Shown in pieces: positions 52,527 to 60,507 of a stretch of DNA of 64,000 bases. A model generated the notes under the pieces. The model saw nothing but the letters and a program-made list of their open reading frames with translations, was not told where the DNA came from and ran no database searches. Where the stretch lies: positions 3,286,001 through 3,350,000 of the forward strand of contig OY781105.1 of the NCBI GenBank assembly GCA_963676635.1, read 5' to 3'. A program made the position numbers and the translations under genes. Every line of letters starts with the position of its first letter. The first letter of the stretch is position 1. This stretch comes from GCA-002708315 sp963676635. Its GTDB lineage: Bacteria > Bacteroidota > Bacteroidia > Bacteroidales > F082.

Positions 52527-52566
52527 GATAGTTTAATAAAACAATAAATTGTATTGTAATATTAAA

Positions 52567-53853
52567 TTATAAACCGAAGGCTTTCTTAACCTTGTCTACG
52601 TGATCAAGTTTTTCCCAGGCAAAGTAATCAACGTTTTTAGTATAAACATTAACACCATTACGATTTTCTTTGAAAGTAGTAGTTTCATCTTCGTAGAAAA
52701 CTTCAATTTCTTCAGTATAAGCCTTGCGGCCAAAGTGTCCGTATGAAGCAGTCTTTTCAAAGATAGGGTTTTTTAAACCGAATCTTTTAACAATAGCATA
52801 AGGTCTCATATCGAATATAGTTTCCAGTTTGCGGGCAATTTCCCCGTCGTTTTGGTCAACATTGGCTGTTCCGTAAGTGTCTACAAAAAATCCAACAGGT
52901 TCAGCCACACCTATAGCATAGGCAACCTGCACCAGCACTTTGTCGGCAACACCAGCTGCAACAATGTTTTTGGCGATATGACGAGTAGCATATGCTGCTG
53001 AGCGGTCAACCTTTGATGAGTCTTTACCAGAGAAAGCACCACCACCATGAGCACCATGTCCACCGTAAGTGTCAACAATTATCTTACGTCCTGTTAATCC
53101 TGTGTCACCATGAGGACCACCAATTACAAATTTACCGGTAGGGTTTACCAAAATACGTATATCATCACCAAACAGCTTTTGGATTTTTTCATTATGCTGC
53201 TTTTTAATTCTGGGGATAAGAATATTTTCAACATCCGTTGTGATAATTTTCTGCATTTCTTCTTCCGTTCCCAGATCGTCATGCTGCGTTGAAATAACAA
53301 TAGTGTCAATTCTTAAAGCATTGCCATTATCATCATATTCAATAGTAACCTGTGATTTAGAATCCGGACGAAGATAAGTCATTAACTTGCCTTCTTTACG
53401 AATTTGTGCAAGTTCAAAAAGCAGATCGTGAGCAATCTCTGAGGTATAGGGCATGTAGTTTTCCATTTCCTTGTTGGCAAAACCAAACATCATTCCCTGG
53501 TCACCTGCACCCTGCTGTTCATCTGTTTGACGTACTACTCCCTGATTGATATCAGATGATTGTTCATGAAGAGCTGAAAGAACAGAACATGAATCGGCAT
53601 CAAAGCGATAAGCAGCTTTAGTATATCCAATTTTACGAATTACTTCCCGGGCAACAGTTTGTAGATCAACATAAGCAGTTGTTCTTACTTCGCCCGCAAT
53701 AACAGCCAGACCAGTTGTAACAAGAGTTTCACAAGCTACTTTAGCATTTGGATCCTGACGAAGCATTTCGTCAAGAACGCCATCTGAAATCTGGTCAGAA
53801 ACTTTATCAGGATGTCCTTCTGATACCGATTCTGAAGTGAAAAAGTATGACAT
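52567..53853 (-). CDS. metK: S-adenosylmethionine synthase
   Basis: A 428-residue methionine adenosyltransferase making SAM from methionine and ATP. Signature motifs are present: G-H-P-D-K-V-S-D-Q-I-S-D near the N-terminus, and the P-loop-like G-G-G-A-F-S-G-K-D-S-S-K-V-D-R-S-A-A-Y near residue 270. It is longer than E. coli MetK (384), mainly through the C-terminal extension from E-I-E-V-F-Y-E-D-E onward, a length common in Bacteroidota. It is preceded by a promoter and a SAM-II type riboswitch and followed by an intrinsic terminator, so it is a single-gene, SAM-controlled unit. Confidence 0.97.
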   Translation of the reverse strand: MSYFFTSESVSEGHPDKVSDQISDGVLDEMLRQDPNAKVACETLVTTGLAVIAGEVRTTAYVDLQTVAREVIRKIGYTKAAYRFDADSCSVLSALHEQSSDINQGVVRQTDEQQGAGDQGMMFGFANKEMENYMPYTSEIAHDLLFELAQIRKEGKLMTYLRPDSKSQVTIEYDDNGNALRIDTIVISTQHDDLGTEEEMQKIITTDVENILIPRIKKQHNEKIQKLFGDDIRILVNPTGKFVIGGPHGDTGLTGRKIIVDTYGGHGAHGGGAFSGKDSSKVDRSAAYATRHIAKNIVAAGVADKVLVQVAYAIGVAEPVGFFVDTYGTANVDQNDGEIARKLETIFDMRPYAIVKRFGLKNPIFEKTASYGHFGRKAYTEEIEVFYEDETTTFKENRNGVNVYTKNVDYFAWEKLDHVDKVKKAFGL

Positions 53854-53908
53854 ATTAATAAATTAACGTTTAACAAAATTTTAGTGGAGGGATGTGATTG
53901 CAGCGGCA

Positions 53909-53960
53909 GGTATTGCTTTAGCATTTTTTACCGTGGTTGCAATCAATCAAATCTATCCAC
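53909..53960 (-). promoter_or_regulatory. SAM-II (SAM-alpha) type riboswitch of metK
   Basis: The minus strand reads GTGG...GATTTG...TTGCAACCAC...TAAAAAATGCTAAAG. This matches the SAM-II layout known from alpha-proteobacteria and Bacteroidota. P1 is GTGG (53960-53957) with CCAC (53936-53933). A 5-bp pseudoknot can form between ATTGC (53943-53939) in loop 1 and GCAAT (53916-53912) in the 3' tail. The conserved GCTAAAG is at 53922-53916. It lies between the metK promoter and start codon, consistent with feedback repression by SAM. Confidence 0.85.
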
Positions 53961-53986
53961 ATTGCCGTTTATCCAAAACGAGCATG

Positions 53987-53994
53987 CAAAGATA
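53987..53994 (-). promoter_or_regulatory. -7 box of metK
   Basis: Minus-strand TATCTTTG matches TAnnTTTG. Transcription would start about 20 nt before the riboswitch P1 stem, so the whole aptamer is in the leader. Confidence 0.6.
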
Positions 53995-54013
53995 CATAAT
54001 TTTTTAAAACCGT

Positions 54014-54048
54014 GAACTTTAAATCTTAAACTTTAAACTTTGAACTTC
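54014..54048. repeat. Heptanucleotide tandem repeat at the gldA 3' end
   Basis: Five consecutive 7-mers: GAACTTT, AAATCTT, AAACTTT, AAACTTT, GAACTTC. They adjoin the gldA stop codon. Same family as 17396-17423 and 37042-37062. Confidence 0.85.
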
Positions 54049-54958
54049 AAGAAGTAAGTCTTTGGAAAACATCCTCCATCTTTTGTTCTTCAGTGCTAAG
54101 TGATAGTACATTTAGTTTTTGGTTTACTGCAAATTTAAACACGTTTTCACGAATGTCTATGTTGTCTTTTGAAGTTAGTATCCAGACGTTGCCTTTTTCT
54201 TTTACTGCTTTAGCAACTCCGGGAATTCCTTCGAGAGTCTTTTTCTCAACATTTTCTTTAAATTCAACCTTATAAGTTGTTGTTAGTTTATTGAGTTTAG
54301 ACAGGTTTTGTGGTGTGTCATCAGCAATAATTTTACCATGATCAATAATAACAACGCGGTTACAAAGAGCCTCAACTTCTTGCATGATATGCGTTGACAG
54401 TATTATGGTTTTGTTTTTACCAAGGTCAGATATAATCTTGCGTATTTCCACAAGTTGATTAGGATCAAGTCCGGATGTTGGTTCATCGAGTATAAGGATA
54501 TCCGGATCATGTATAAGAGCTTGAGCCAGTCCAACACGTTGGCGATAACCTTTTGACAGAGCCCCTATCTTTTTCTTTTTCTCAGCCTCCAGTCCGGTTA
54601 ATCTGATAATATCATCAACAGCTTTTTTTGAGTTTTTGTGATCAGGATATGTCTTATAAACAAACTCCAGATACTCCTTAACATACATTTCAAGATATAA
54701 AGGGTTGTGTTCAGGGAGGTAGCCAATGAGTTTACGTACCTTCAGTGAGTTTTGCTGAACATTGATTCCTTCAACGGATACATTTCCTGAAGTTGGAGGG
54801 ATAAATGATGTTATTATTTTCATCAATGTAGATTTGCCTGCTCCGTTAGGGCCAAGTAATCCCAGAACTTCACCCTTGCTGATGTTAAGAGTTACATTAT
54901 CCAACGCTTTTTGTTCGCCGTATATCTTAGTAACGTTCGATATCTCAAGTGTATGCAT
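54047..54958 (-). CDS. gldA: GldA-type ABC transporter ATP-binding protein
   Basis: A 303-residue ABC ATPase. It has Walker A G-P-N-G-A-G-K-S-T near residue 36, a Q-loop in I-G-Y-L-P-E-H-N-P-L-Y, signature L-S-K-G-Y-R-Q-R, Walker B I-L-I-L-D-E-P-T-S-G and H-loop S-T-H-I-M-Q-E-V. The L-P-E-H-N-P-L-Y element and the C-terminal T-E-E-Q-K-M-E-D-V-F-Q-R-L-T are typical of GldA, first found in flavobacterial gliding. GldF/GldG partners are not adjacent here, and many non-gliding Bacteroidota have this gene, so gliding itself cannot be claimed. Confidence 0.85.
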   Translation of the reverse strand: MHTLEISNVTKIYGEQKALDNVTLNISKGEVLGLLGPNGAGKSTLMKIITSFIPPTSGNVSVEGINVQQNSLKVRKLIGYLPEHNPLYLEMYVKEYLEFVYKTYPDHKNSKKAVDDIIRLTGLEAEKKKKIGALSKGYRQRVGLAQALIHDPDILILDEPTSGLDPNQLVEIRKIISDLGKNKTIILSTHIMQEVEALCNRVVIIDHGKIIADDTPQNLSKLNKLTTTYKVEFKENVEKKTLEGIPGVAKAVKEKGNVWILTSKDNIDIRENVFKFAVNQKLNVLSLSTEEQKMEDVFQRLTS

Positions 54959-54972
54959 ATTTAAAATTTTTA

Positions 54973-54980
54973 CAAAAGTA
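54973..54980 (-). promoter_or_regulatory. -7 box of gldA
   Basis: Minus-strand TACTTTTG lies in the 32-bp gap between pcrA and gldA, 14 bp before the gldA ATG, suggesting gldA is not only read from the pcrA promoter. Confidence 0.45.
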
Positions 54981-54990
54981 GTAAAAGCAA

Positions 54991-57252
54991 TTAACTAATA
55001 ACCTTAAGCTTTGCAAACCTGAGAAGCAGATTTTTATTGCCCACAGAATGAAAATAAACAGTTGCTTTCTGATTGGGCCCGTTTCCTTCCACTGAAATTA
55101 CCTTTCCTTTACCAAACTTGCTATGTTCTACTTCTGCACCTTCTCTGATGTCTCCGGCAGAAGCTGTTTCAGCAGCGGATGTATCATTGCTAACAGGTTG
55201 TAGGTTTCTTTTTTTCAACACAGGTTTGTCTGATGAAGTAAACTGCTCTTTTGTTCTCTCTGTAAATGAAACAGGAGTTGGTTTGTTTATCAGGTTAGAA
55301 GGAATCTCTTCAAGGAATCTGCTGGGTTCTGATATTGTGAAGTTACCCCATTTATAACGCGTTTGAGCATGGGATAATGTTACACTATTCATAGCTCTGG
55401 TTATAGCCACATAAAACAGACGCCTTTCTTCTTCAAGCTCTGGCCTTGTGCTAATTGATTGTATTGAAGGGAATAGGTTTTCTTCCAGACCAACAATATA
55501 AACATGCGGAAATTCCAAACCTTTGGATGCGTGAATAGTCATTAGGGTAACCTTATCAGTATCCTCATCCTTATCATTGTCGGCATCAGTCAGCAATGCA
55601 ACATCTTCCATAAATTCATCCAGTGTTTTACGTACAGACATATCACCTTCGCTTTTTTCAATAGCCTTATCAGTGAAATCCTTAATGCCGTTAAGCAGTT
55701 CTTCGATATTTTCAACACGGCTTATGGCTTCGGGAGTGTCTTCATCACGTAAGGATTTTAATAATCCTGATGAAATTGTAATTTGATTTGCAATGTCAAA
55801 AGCATCCTTTGTTTTGTTCTCAACAACAAAGCTTTGGATCATAGTGCTGAAATTGCGCAATTTTGCTGCGATGCCTGAATTAACATCCAGATTATATTTA
55901 ACAGGGTCGTTTATAATCTTCCACATATTGACATTATGTGTATCAGCAGCAATGATGATTTTCTCAATTGTTGTTTTGCCAATCCCACGAGCCGGCACAT
56001 TAATAACACGTTGAAGAGCTTCTTCGTCATTCTGATTTATCACAAGTCTGAAATATGACAAAAGATCTTTTATTTCTTTTCTACTGTAGAAAGATGTGCC
56101 ACCATAGATTCGATAAGGTATATTTTTTCCCCGTAAGGCATCTTCTATTGATCTCGACTGAGCGTTAGTACGATAAAGGACAGCAAAACTTGTGTTGGGA
56201 AGCTGTTCTTTCATCTTCATCTCGAAAATAGAATTAGCAACCTGCAGGCCTTCTTCATTATCACTGGTAGCATTTATATATTCAATCTTGCCTCCTTCAG
56301 GATTGTCCGTCCATACGGTTTTCTTAATCTGATCCTTGTTATTAGTGATAATTTGGTTGGCTGCATTTACAATTGTCTGCGATGAACGATAGTTTTGCTC
56401 CAGTTTAAAAAGTTTGTAATCAGGGTAATCACTGCGAAAGTTAAGGATGTTGCTGATATTGGCACCCCTAAAACCATAGATACTCTGCGCATCATCACCT
56501 ACAACACATATTTGTTCAGTGTTGGCAGCTAATTTTTTTATAATCAGGTACTGTGCATGGTTAGTATCCTGATACTCATCAACAAGTATGTAACGGAATT
56601 TCTGTTGGTATTTGTAGAGTACTTTTGGGAATTTGTCAAATAATATGTAGGTATTAAAGAGTAAATCATCAAAATCCATTGAATCAGCCCTGATAAGGCG
56701 CGCCTGATATGAAGCATAGATGTCTTTAATCAGAGGTTTACGTGAGCTTTGGTCGGCCGACTGAATATCTGGGTCATTTTTGTATTCCTCAACAGAAATG
56801 AGTGATGACTTTGCCATAGATATTCTGGAGGCAACATAGTTTGGGGAATAAAGTTTGTTATCGAGCTTCATATCGCTGATAATGTTCTTTATCAGACGCT
56901 TGCTGTCTGTACTGTCATAGATGGTATAGTTAGAAGGATAACCAAGATGATGCCCTTCAATTCTGAGAATCTTTGCAAATATAGAGTGAAAAGTGCCCAT
57001 CCACACGTTTCTGGCTTCACCATCACCAATAAGGTTAATAACCCTTTCTTTCATCTCACGCGCTGCCTTATTTGTAAAAGTTAGCGAGAGAATATTGAAC
57101 GGATCAACACCCTGTGAGAGCATATAGGCAATTCTGTATGTAAGGACACGTGTTTTACCAGACCCAGCACCTGCAATTACCATTGCAGCTCCCTGAGTGT
57201 GGACTACTGCGTCATATTGTTCTTTATTTAGTTGTTTTAAAAAATCTATCAC
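54991..57252 (-). CDS. pcrA: UvrD/PcrA-type superfamily 1 DNA helicase
   Basis: A 753-residue 3'-5' helicase with all SF1 motifs. These include Q-motif L-N-K-E-Q-Y-D-A-V near residue 7, motif I G-A-G-S-G-K-T-R-V, F-T-N-K-A-A-R-E-M-K-E-R, motif II L-V-D-E-Y-Q-D-T-N, G-D-D-A-Q-S-I-Y-G-F-R-G, Q-N-Y-R-S and the late T-I-H-A-S-K-G-L-E-F and V-A-I-T-R-A. The C-terminus carries the PcrA-type Tudor-like tail (G-A-E-V-E-H-S-K-F-G-K-G-K-V). It acts in DNA repair and replication-transcription conflict. The start is GTG at 57252. Confidence 0.95.
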   Translation of the reverse strand: MIDFLKQLNKEQYDAVVHTQGAAMVIAGAGSGKTRVLTYRIAYMLSQGVDPFNILSLTFTNKAAREMKERVINLIGDGEARNVWMGTFHSIFAKILRIEGHHLGYPSNYTIYDSTDSKRLIKNIISDMKLDNKLYSPNYVASRISMAKSSLISVEEYKNDPDIQSADQSSRKPLIKDIYASYQARLIRADSMDFDDLLFNTYILFDKFPKVLYKYQQKFRYILVDEYQDTNHAQYLIIKKLAANTEQICVVGDDAQSIYGFRGANISNILNFRSDYPDYKLFKLEQNYRSSQTIVNAANQIITNNKDQIKKTVWTDNPEGGKIEYINATSDNEEGLQVANSIFEMKMKEQLPNTSFAVLYRTNAQSRSIEDALRGKNIPYRIYGGTSFYSRKEIKDLLSYFRLVINQNDEEALQRVINVPARGIGKTTIEKIIIAADTHNVNMWKIINDPVKYNLDVNSGIAAKLRNFSTMIQSFVVENKTKDAFDIANQITISSGLLKSLRDEDTPEAISRVENIEELLNGIKDFTDKAIEKSEGDMSVRKTLDEFMEDVALLTDADNDKDEDTDKVTLMTIHASKGLEFPHVYIVGLEENLFPSIQSISTRPELEEERRLFYVAITRAMNSVTLSHAQTRYKWGNFTISEPSRFLEEIPSNLINKPTPVSFTERTKEQFTSSDKPVLKKRNLQPVSNDTSAAETASAGDIREGAEVEHSKFGKGKVISVEGNGPNQKATVYFHSVGNKNLLLRFAKLKVIS

Positions 57253-57271
57253 GTCAATCGTATTTGGGGAG

Positions 57272-57279
57272 CAAAATTA
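57272..57279 (-). promoter_or_regulatory. -7 box of pcrA
   Basis: Minus-strand TAATTTTG matches TAnnTTTG, 19 bp before the GTG start at 57252. Confidence 0.45.
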
Positions 57280-57403
57280 ATTAATCATAGTTGATTTTTA
57301 GTATTATCTTTAATTGGTTATTAACATTAGTTTATTTTTGAAGATTCAATACCATGGTTACGGTGTTGAGCAATTTATTGTAAAGTACTTTGTTATATTA
57401 ATT

Positions 57404-59317
57404 ATGGTTAAGAAAACACATTTCTGGAATTCATATTATTTCTTATTACTCATTATTGTAATTGTTGCTGCACTTCTTAGGTTCTGGGATTATGGCAATA
57501 TACAGTTTATGCATGATGAATTAAGTGCTCTTTTCAGATTGCAATACGATAGTCTTGGCGATGTAATCAGATATGGAGTAATAGAAGGTGATACGCATCC
57601 GGCAGGAGTTCAGATATTTTTGTACTACTGGACAATGATATTTGGTTTCTCAGAAATGGCTGTAAAACTGCCGTTTATTGTTGCAGGTCTCTTGTCAATT
57701 GTAATTGTCTATGAGATTGCTAAAATATGGTTTGATGATATTACAGGATTGTTTTCTGCAGTTATGCTTGCTTCTACACAGTTCTTTGTAATGTACAGCC
57801 AAACAGCCAGACCATATATTTCAGGACTCTTCTTAACTTTAATGATGGTGTATTTCTGGAGTCTTTACTTCTTTAGAAAACGAAAGGTTATCTATTTGGT
57901 TTTTTATGTATTGTTTGCTGCTTTGTCTGCGTATAATCATCATTTTAGCCTTTTGTTCGCAGCACTTGTGGGAATAACAGGCATTTTTCTGATTGACCGG
58001 AAAACAATATTACCTTACTTCTTATCTGGTATAACTATTTTTGTTTTATACATTCCGCATCTACCAATTTTCTTCGCTCAGCTTAATAAAGGAGGAATTG
58101 GTTATTGGTTGCAAAAGCCAGACCCTGCTTTTTTTACTGATTTCCTATCATATTTAATTCATTACAGCTACATACTTTTGATTATTGTTATTGGTGTGAT
58201 TATAGTATTACTGTTTACAGGAAAGCAAGTTAGTTTTAGAAAACAGCTATCAAAAAGACTGATATTACTTATCTGGTTCATTACTCCAATATTAATAGGT
58301 TACATCTATTCAGTTCTGGTTAATCCGGTTATTCAGTATTCTATGCTTATCTTTTCTACACCTTATATATATATAGTACTTTTTTCCTTCCACAGAAAAG
58401 TCCCTCATAAGGTTATAAGACTTTTAGTGTTCGTTCTTCTTGTGGCCAATGTTCTTACATTAATCTATCAGCGGCAGCATTACAAAGTTTATTACCATCA
58501 GCCATATGAAGAACTGTTTAAGACTGCCTTACTGGAAAATGATAATGTAACCGTTATTGATGATTGTGTTGGTTATTATCATGAGTACTATTTTAATAAA
58601 TTCAGTAAAGAAGCACCTTTTATTACAAAGAAAGATATTGGTGAAGGGCTATGCGTTTTTGATTCAGTAGTGTCAGCAATTAAAACAGACTACGTAGTTA
58701 CACATGCCCTTACCGGAGAAGAGTTGAGTATTGTAAAACAGTATTTCCCATATCAAAAAGGATATAAGGATGGGTTTACCTATGAGATTTATACTTTCTG
58801 TAGAAAACCTGAGAAGGGAACAAAGGAAAGTGAAAGCCTAGTTACTTACGATAATTTAACCAGTAAGAAAGGCAACTGGAAAGACCTGAGTGATTATATA
58901 GTTTGTGATTCAACAGAAGACACCTATTATTATATAGATAATCAAGAGTGGGGGCCGGCAATCGAACTATCATTTGATACCATACTAAAAAGAGAAGCGG
59001 GAATTATTGATTTTTCAGCACAAATTAAGTTGAATGATGAGAGTGGTAAAGTTTTGTTAGTGATTGCAGTTACGGACAGCGACAAAGAAACAATCAGATG
59101 GAAAGGAATAAATATAGCTGAATATTGTCCTGAAAAAGATATTTGGACAAAAGTAACAGTAAGTTCAGATATGCATGGAGTGATTTTGAATAGAAGCTAT
59201 GATGATAAAACAATCATCAAGGCTAATGTTTGGAATGTTTCAAAAAAACCTGTGAAGGTAAAAGATCTTAAACTCACTGTAAGACCATTAAATAAGATGC
59301 GCTACAACCTATATTAA
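57404..59317 (+). CDS. GT39-family membrane glycosyltransferase-like protein
   Basis: From the ATG at 57404 this is 637 residues; the frame extends 30 codons to a TTG at 57314, but M-V-K-K-T-H-F-W directly before the first helix is the natural start. About 11-12 helices fill residues 10-400. The first extracytoplasmic loop has Q-F-M-H-D-E-L-S-A-L-F, with the D-E pair of GT-C family 39 enzymes, followed by G-D-T-H-P-A-G-V. The C-terminal ~230 residues are soluble and beta-rich (N-W-K-D-L-S-D-Y, W-G-P-A-I-E-L-S-F-D), resembling a carbohydrate-binding jelly roll. Acceptor and donor are unknown. It is distinct from the gene at 33614. Confidence 0.8.
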   Translation: MVKKTHFWNSYYFLLLIIVIVAALLRFWDYGNIQFMHDELSALFRLQYDSLGDVIRYGVIEGDTHPAGVQIFLYYWTMIFGFSEMAVKLPFIVAGLLSIVIVYEIAKIWFDDITGLFSAVMLASTQFFVMYSQTARPYISGLFLTLMMVYFWSLYFFRKRKVIYLVFYVLFAALSAYNHHFSLLFAALVGITGIFLIDRKTILPYFLSGITIFVLYIPHLPIFFAQLNKGGIGYWLQKPDPAFFTDFLSYLIHYSYILLIIVIGVIIVLLFTGKQVSFRKQLSKRLILLIWFITPILIGYIYSVLVNPVIQYSMLIFSTPYIYIVLFSFHRKVPHKVIRLLVFVLLVANVLTLIYQRQHYKVYYHQPYEELFKTALLENDNVTVIDDCVGYYHEYYFNKFSKEAPFITKKDIGEGLCVFDSVVSAIKTDYVVTHALTGEELSIVKQYFPYQKGYKDGFTYEIYTFCRKPEKGTKESESLVTYDNLTSKKGNWKDLSDYIVCDSTEDTYYYIDNQEWGPAIELSFDTILKREAGIIDFSAQIKLNDESGKVLLVIAVTDSDKETIRWKGINIAEYCPEKDIWTKVTVSSDMHGVILNRSYDDKTIIKANVWNVSKKPVKVKDLKLTVRPLNKMRYNLY

Positions 59318-59621
59318 CAATTAGCCTGACATTATGAATTATCTTGTAGGGGAATAAAAAAAACATAAAATATTAAATTTTTTTTCATCAATGCATTGTT
59401 AATAAAAAATATATTTATATCTTTGCACCCCGTTTTAAGCGAGAAAACAGTTAAACTTGCTGAAACAGTAATAGTTAAAGGGACCTGATAAGGTAAAACG
59501 ATATAGGTTTCGGACACAGCAGTGATAAGCGATGTTGTGTGGGTTTTAAAAACCACCCGAAATATATTCACTTTTTCATTTTCCTTATAAAAAAATAAAT
59601 TGGAGTTAATATTTTAATAAT
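59318..59621 (+). other. 304-bp region: rpsL promoter and ~190-nt structured leader
   Basis: After the GT39 stop there is AT-rich DNA, then the promoter at 59396-59425, then about 190 nt of leader before the rpsL ATG. The leader contains possible hairpins: ACACAGCA (from 59514) against TGTTGTGT, and GTGGGTTTT against AAAAACCAC around 59538-59557. No coding frame or known riboswitch is recognised. A site for ribosomal-protein feedback is possible. Confidence 0.5.
59396..59425 (+). promoter_or_regulatory. Promoter of the str ribosomal operon
   Basis: TTG (59396-59398), a 19-bp spacer and TATCTTTG (59418-59425) form a textbook Bacteroidota promoter. It is the best promoter match in the window, as expected for ribosomal genes. 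Confidence 0.75.
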
Positions 59622-59996
59622 ATGCCAACAATACAACAATTAGTAAGAAAAGGACGCAAGAAACTTGTTGAGAAGAGTAAATCTCCTGCTCTTGATTCTT
59701 GTCCACAGCGTCGGGGTGTATGTGTGAGAGTATATACTACAACGCCAAAGAAACCTAACTCAGCGATGAGAAAAGTTGCAAGGGTAAGGCTTACGAATGG
59801 TAAAGAGGTGAACGCATACATTCCTGGTGAAGGACATAATCTTCAGGAACACTCTATTGTTATGATCAGAGGCGGTCGTGTTAAAGACCTTCCTGGTGTA
59901 CGTTATCACATCATTCGTGGTGCACTGGACACCTCAGGTGTTGAGGGTCGTACACAACGTCGTTCAAAGTATGGAACAAAACGTCCTAAAAAATAA
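59622..59996 (+). CDS. rpsL: 30S ribosomal protein S12
   Basis: A 124-residue S12 with all core sequence: P-T-I-Q-Q-L-V-R-K-G-R at the start, C-V-R-V-Y-T-T-T-P-K-K-P-N-S-A, and G-G-R-V-K-D-L-P-G-V-R-Y-H. Both lysines that change in streptomycin-resistant mutants (in T-P-K-K-P and R-V-K-D-L) are wild type. First gene of the operon, with an unusually long leader. Confidence 0.98.
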   Translation: MPTIQQLVRKGRKKLVEKSKSPALDSCPQRRGVCVRVYTTTPKKPNSAMRKVARVRLTNGKEVNAYIPGEGHNLQEHSIVMIRGGRVKDLPGVRYHIIRGALDTSGVEGRTQRRSKYGTKRPKK

Positions 59997-60019
59997 TTTA
60001 ATTGCATAAGCTTTAAGTC

Positions 60020-60487
60020 ATGAGAAAAGCGAAACCGAAAACGCGAATTACCCTCCCTGATCCCAAATTTGGTGATATATTGGTAACACAATTTGTTAAC
60101 AATTTGATGAAGGGTGGAAAAAAGAGTATAGCATACAGATTGTTCTATGAAGCTATGGATATAGTAGCTCAAAGGACTGAAGAAGATCCTTTAGAGGTAT
60201 GGAAAAAAGCATTGGCAAACGTAACTCCATCAGTTGAGGTACGTAGTCGTCGTATTGGTGGTGCTACTTTCCAGATTCCTTCTGAAATACGTGCAGGACG
60301 TAAAATGTCGATTGGTATGAAAAATATGATCGGATTTGCTCGTAAACGTCACGAGAAAAGCATGGGCCAGAAGCTTGCAGGTGAAATTCTTGCTGCTTAT
60401 AAAGAAGAAGGTGCTGCTTTTAAAAAGAAAGAAGATACTCATCGTATGGCAGAAGCTAATAAAGCATTCTCTCATTTTAGATTTTAA
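60020..60487 (+). CDS. rpsG: 30S ribosomal protein S7
   Basis: A 155-residue S7 starting M-R-K-A-K-P-K-T-R. The core L-M-K-G-G-K-K-S-I-A-Y and S-R-R-I-G-G-A-T-F-Q-I-P are clear. It nucleates assembly of the 30S head. The 23-bp gap from rpsL contains a short leader; whether S7 feedback acts there as in E. coli cannot be read. Confidence 0.98.
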   Translation: MRKAKPKTRITLPDPKFGDILVTQFVNNLMKGGKKSIAYRLFYEAMDIVAQRTEEDPLEVWKKALANVTPSVEVRSRRIGGATFQIPSEIRAGRKMSIGMKNMIGFARKRHEKSMGQKLAGEILAAYKEEGAAFKKKEDTHRMAEANKAFSHFRF

Positions 60488-60507
60488 TATCAGCGATAGA
60501 TAAATAA

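Larger units (their letters stand above)
52039..52566. other. 528-bp intergenic region with palindromic repeat array
   Basis: No convincing coding frame. From left to right: the upstream sequence of tRNA-Thr, about 190 bp of unassigned AT-rich DNA, four 22-bp units with a TGATGCGCATCA core (52251-52338), three further in-register units of another type (52339-52404), about 90 bp of AT-rich DNA and the metK terminator (52495-52526). Confidence 0.75.

Noticed and set aside
57314..57403. 30-codon N-terminal extension of the GT39 protein
   Set aside because: It starts with TTG, has no family-like sequence, and an ATG directly before the first membrane helix is available.
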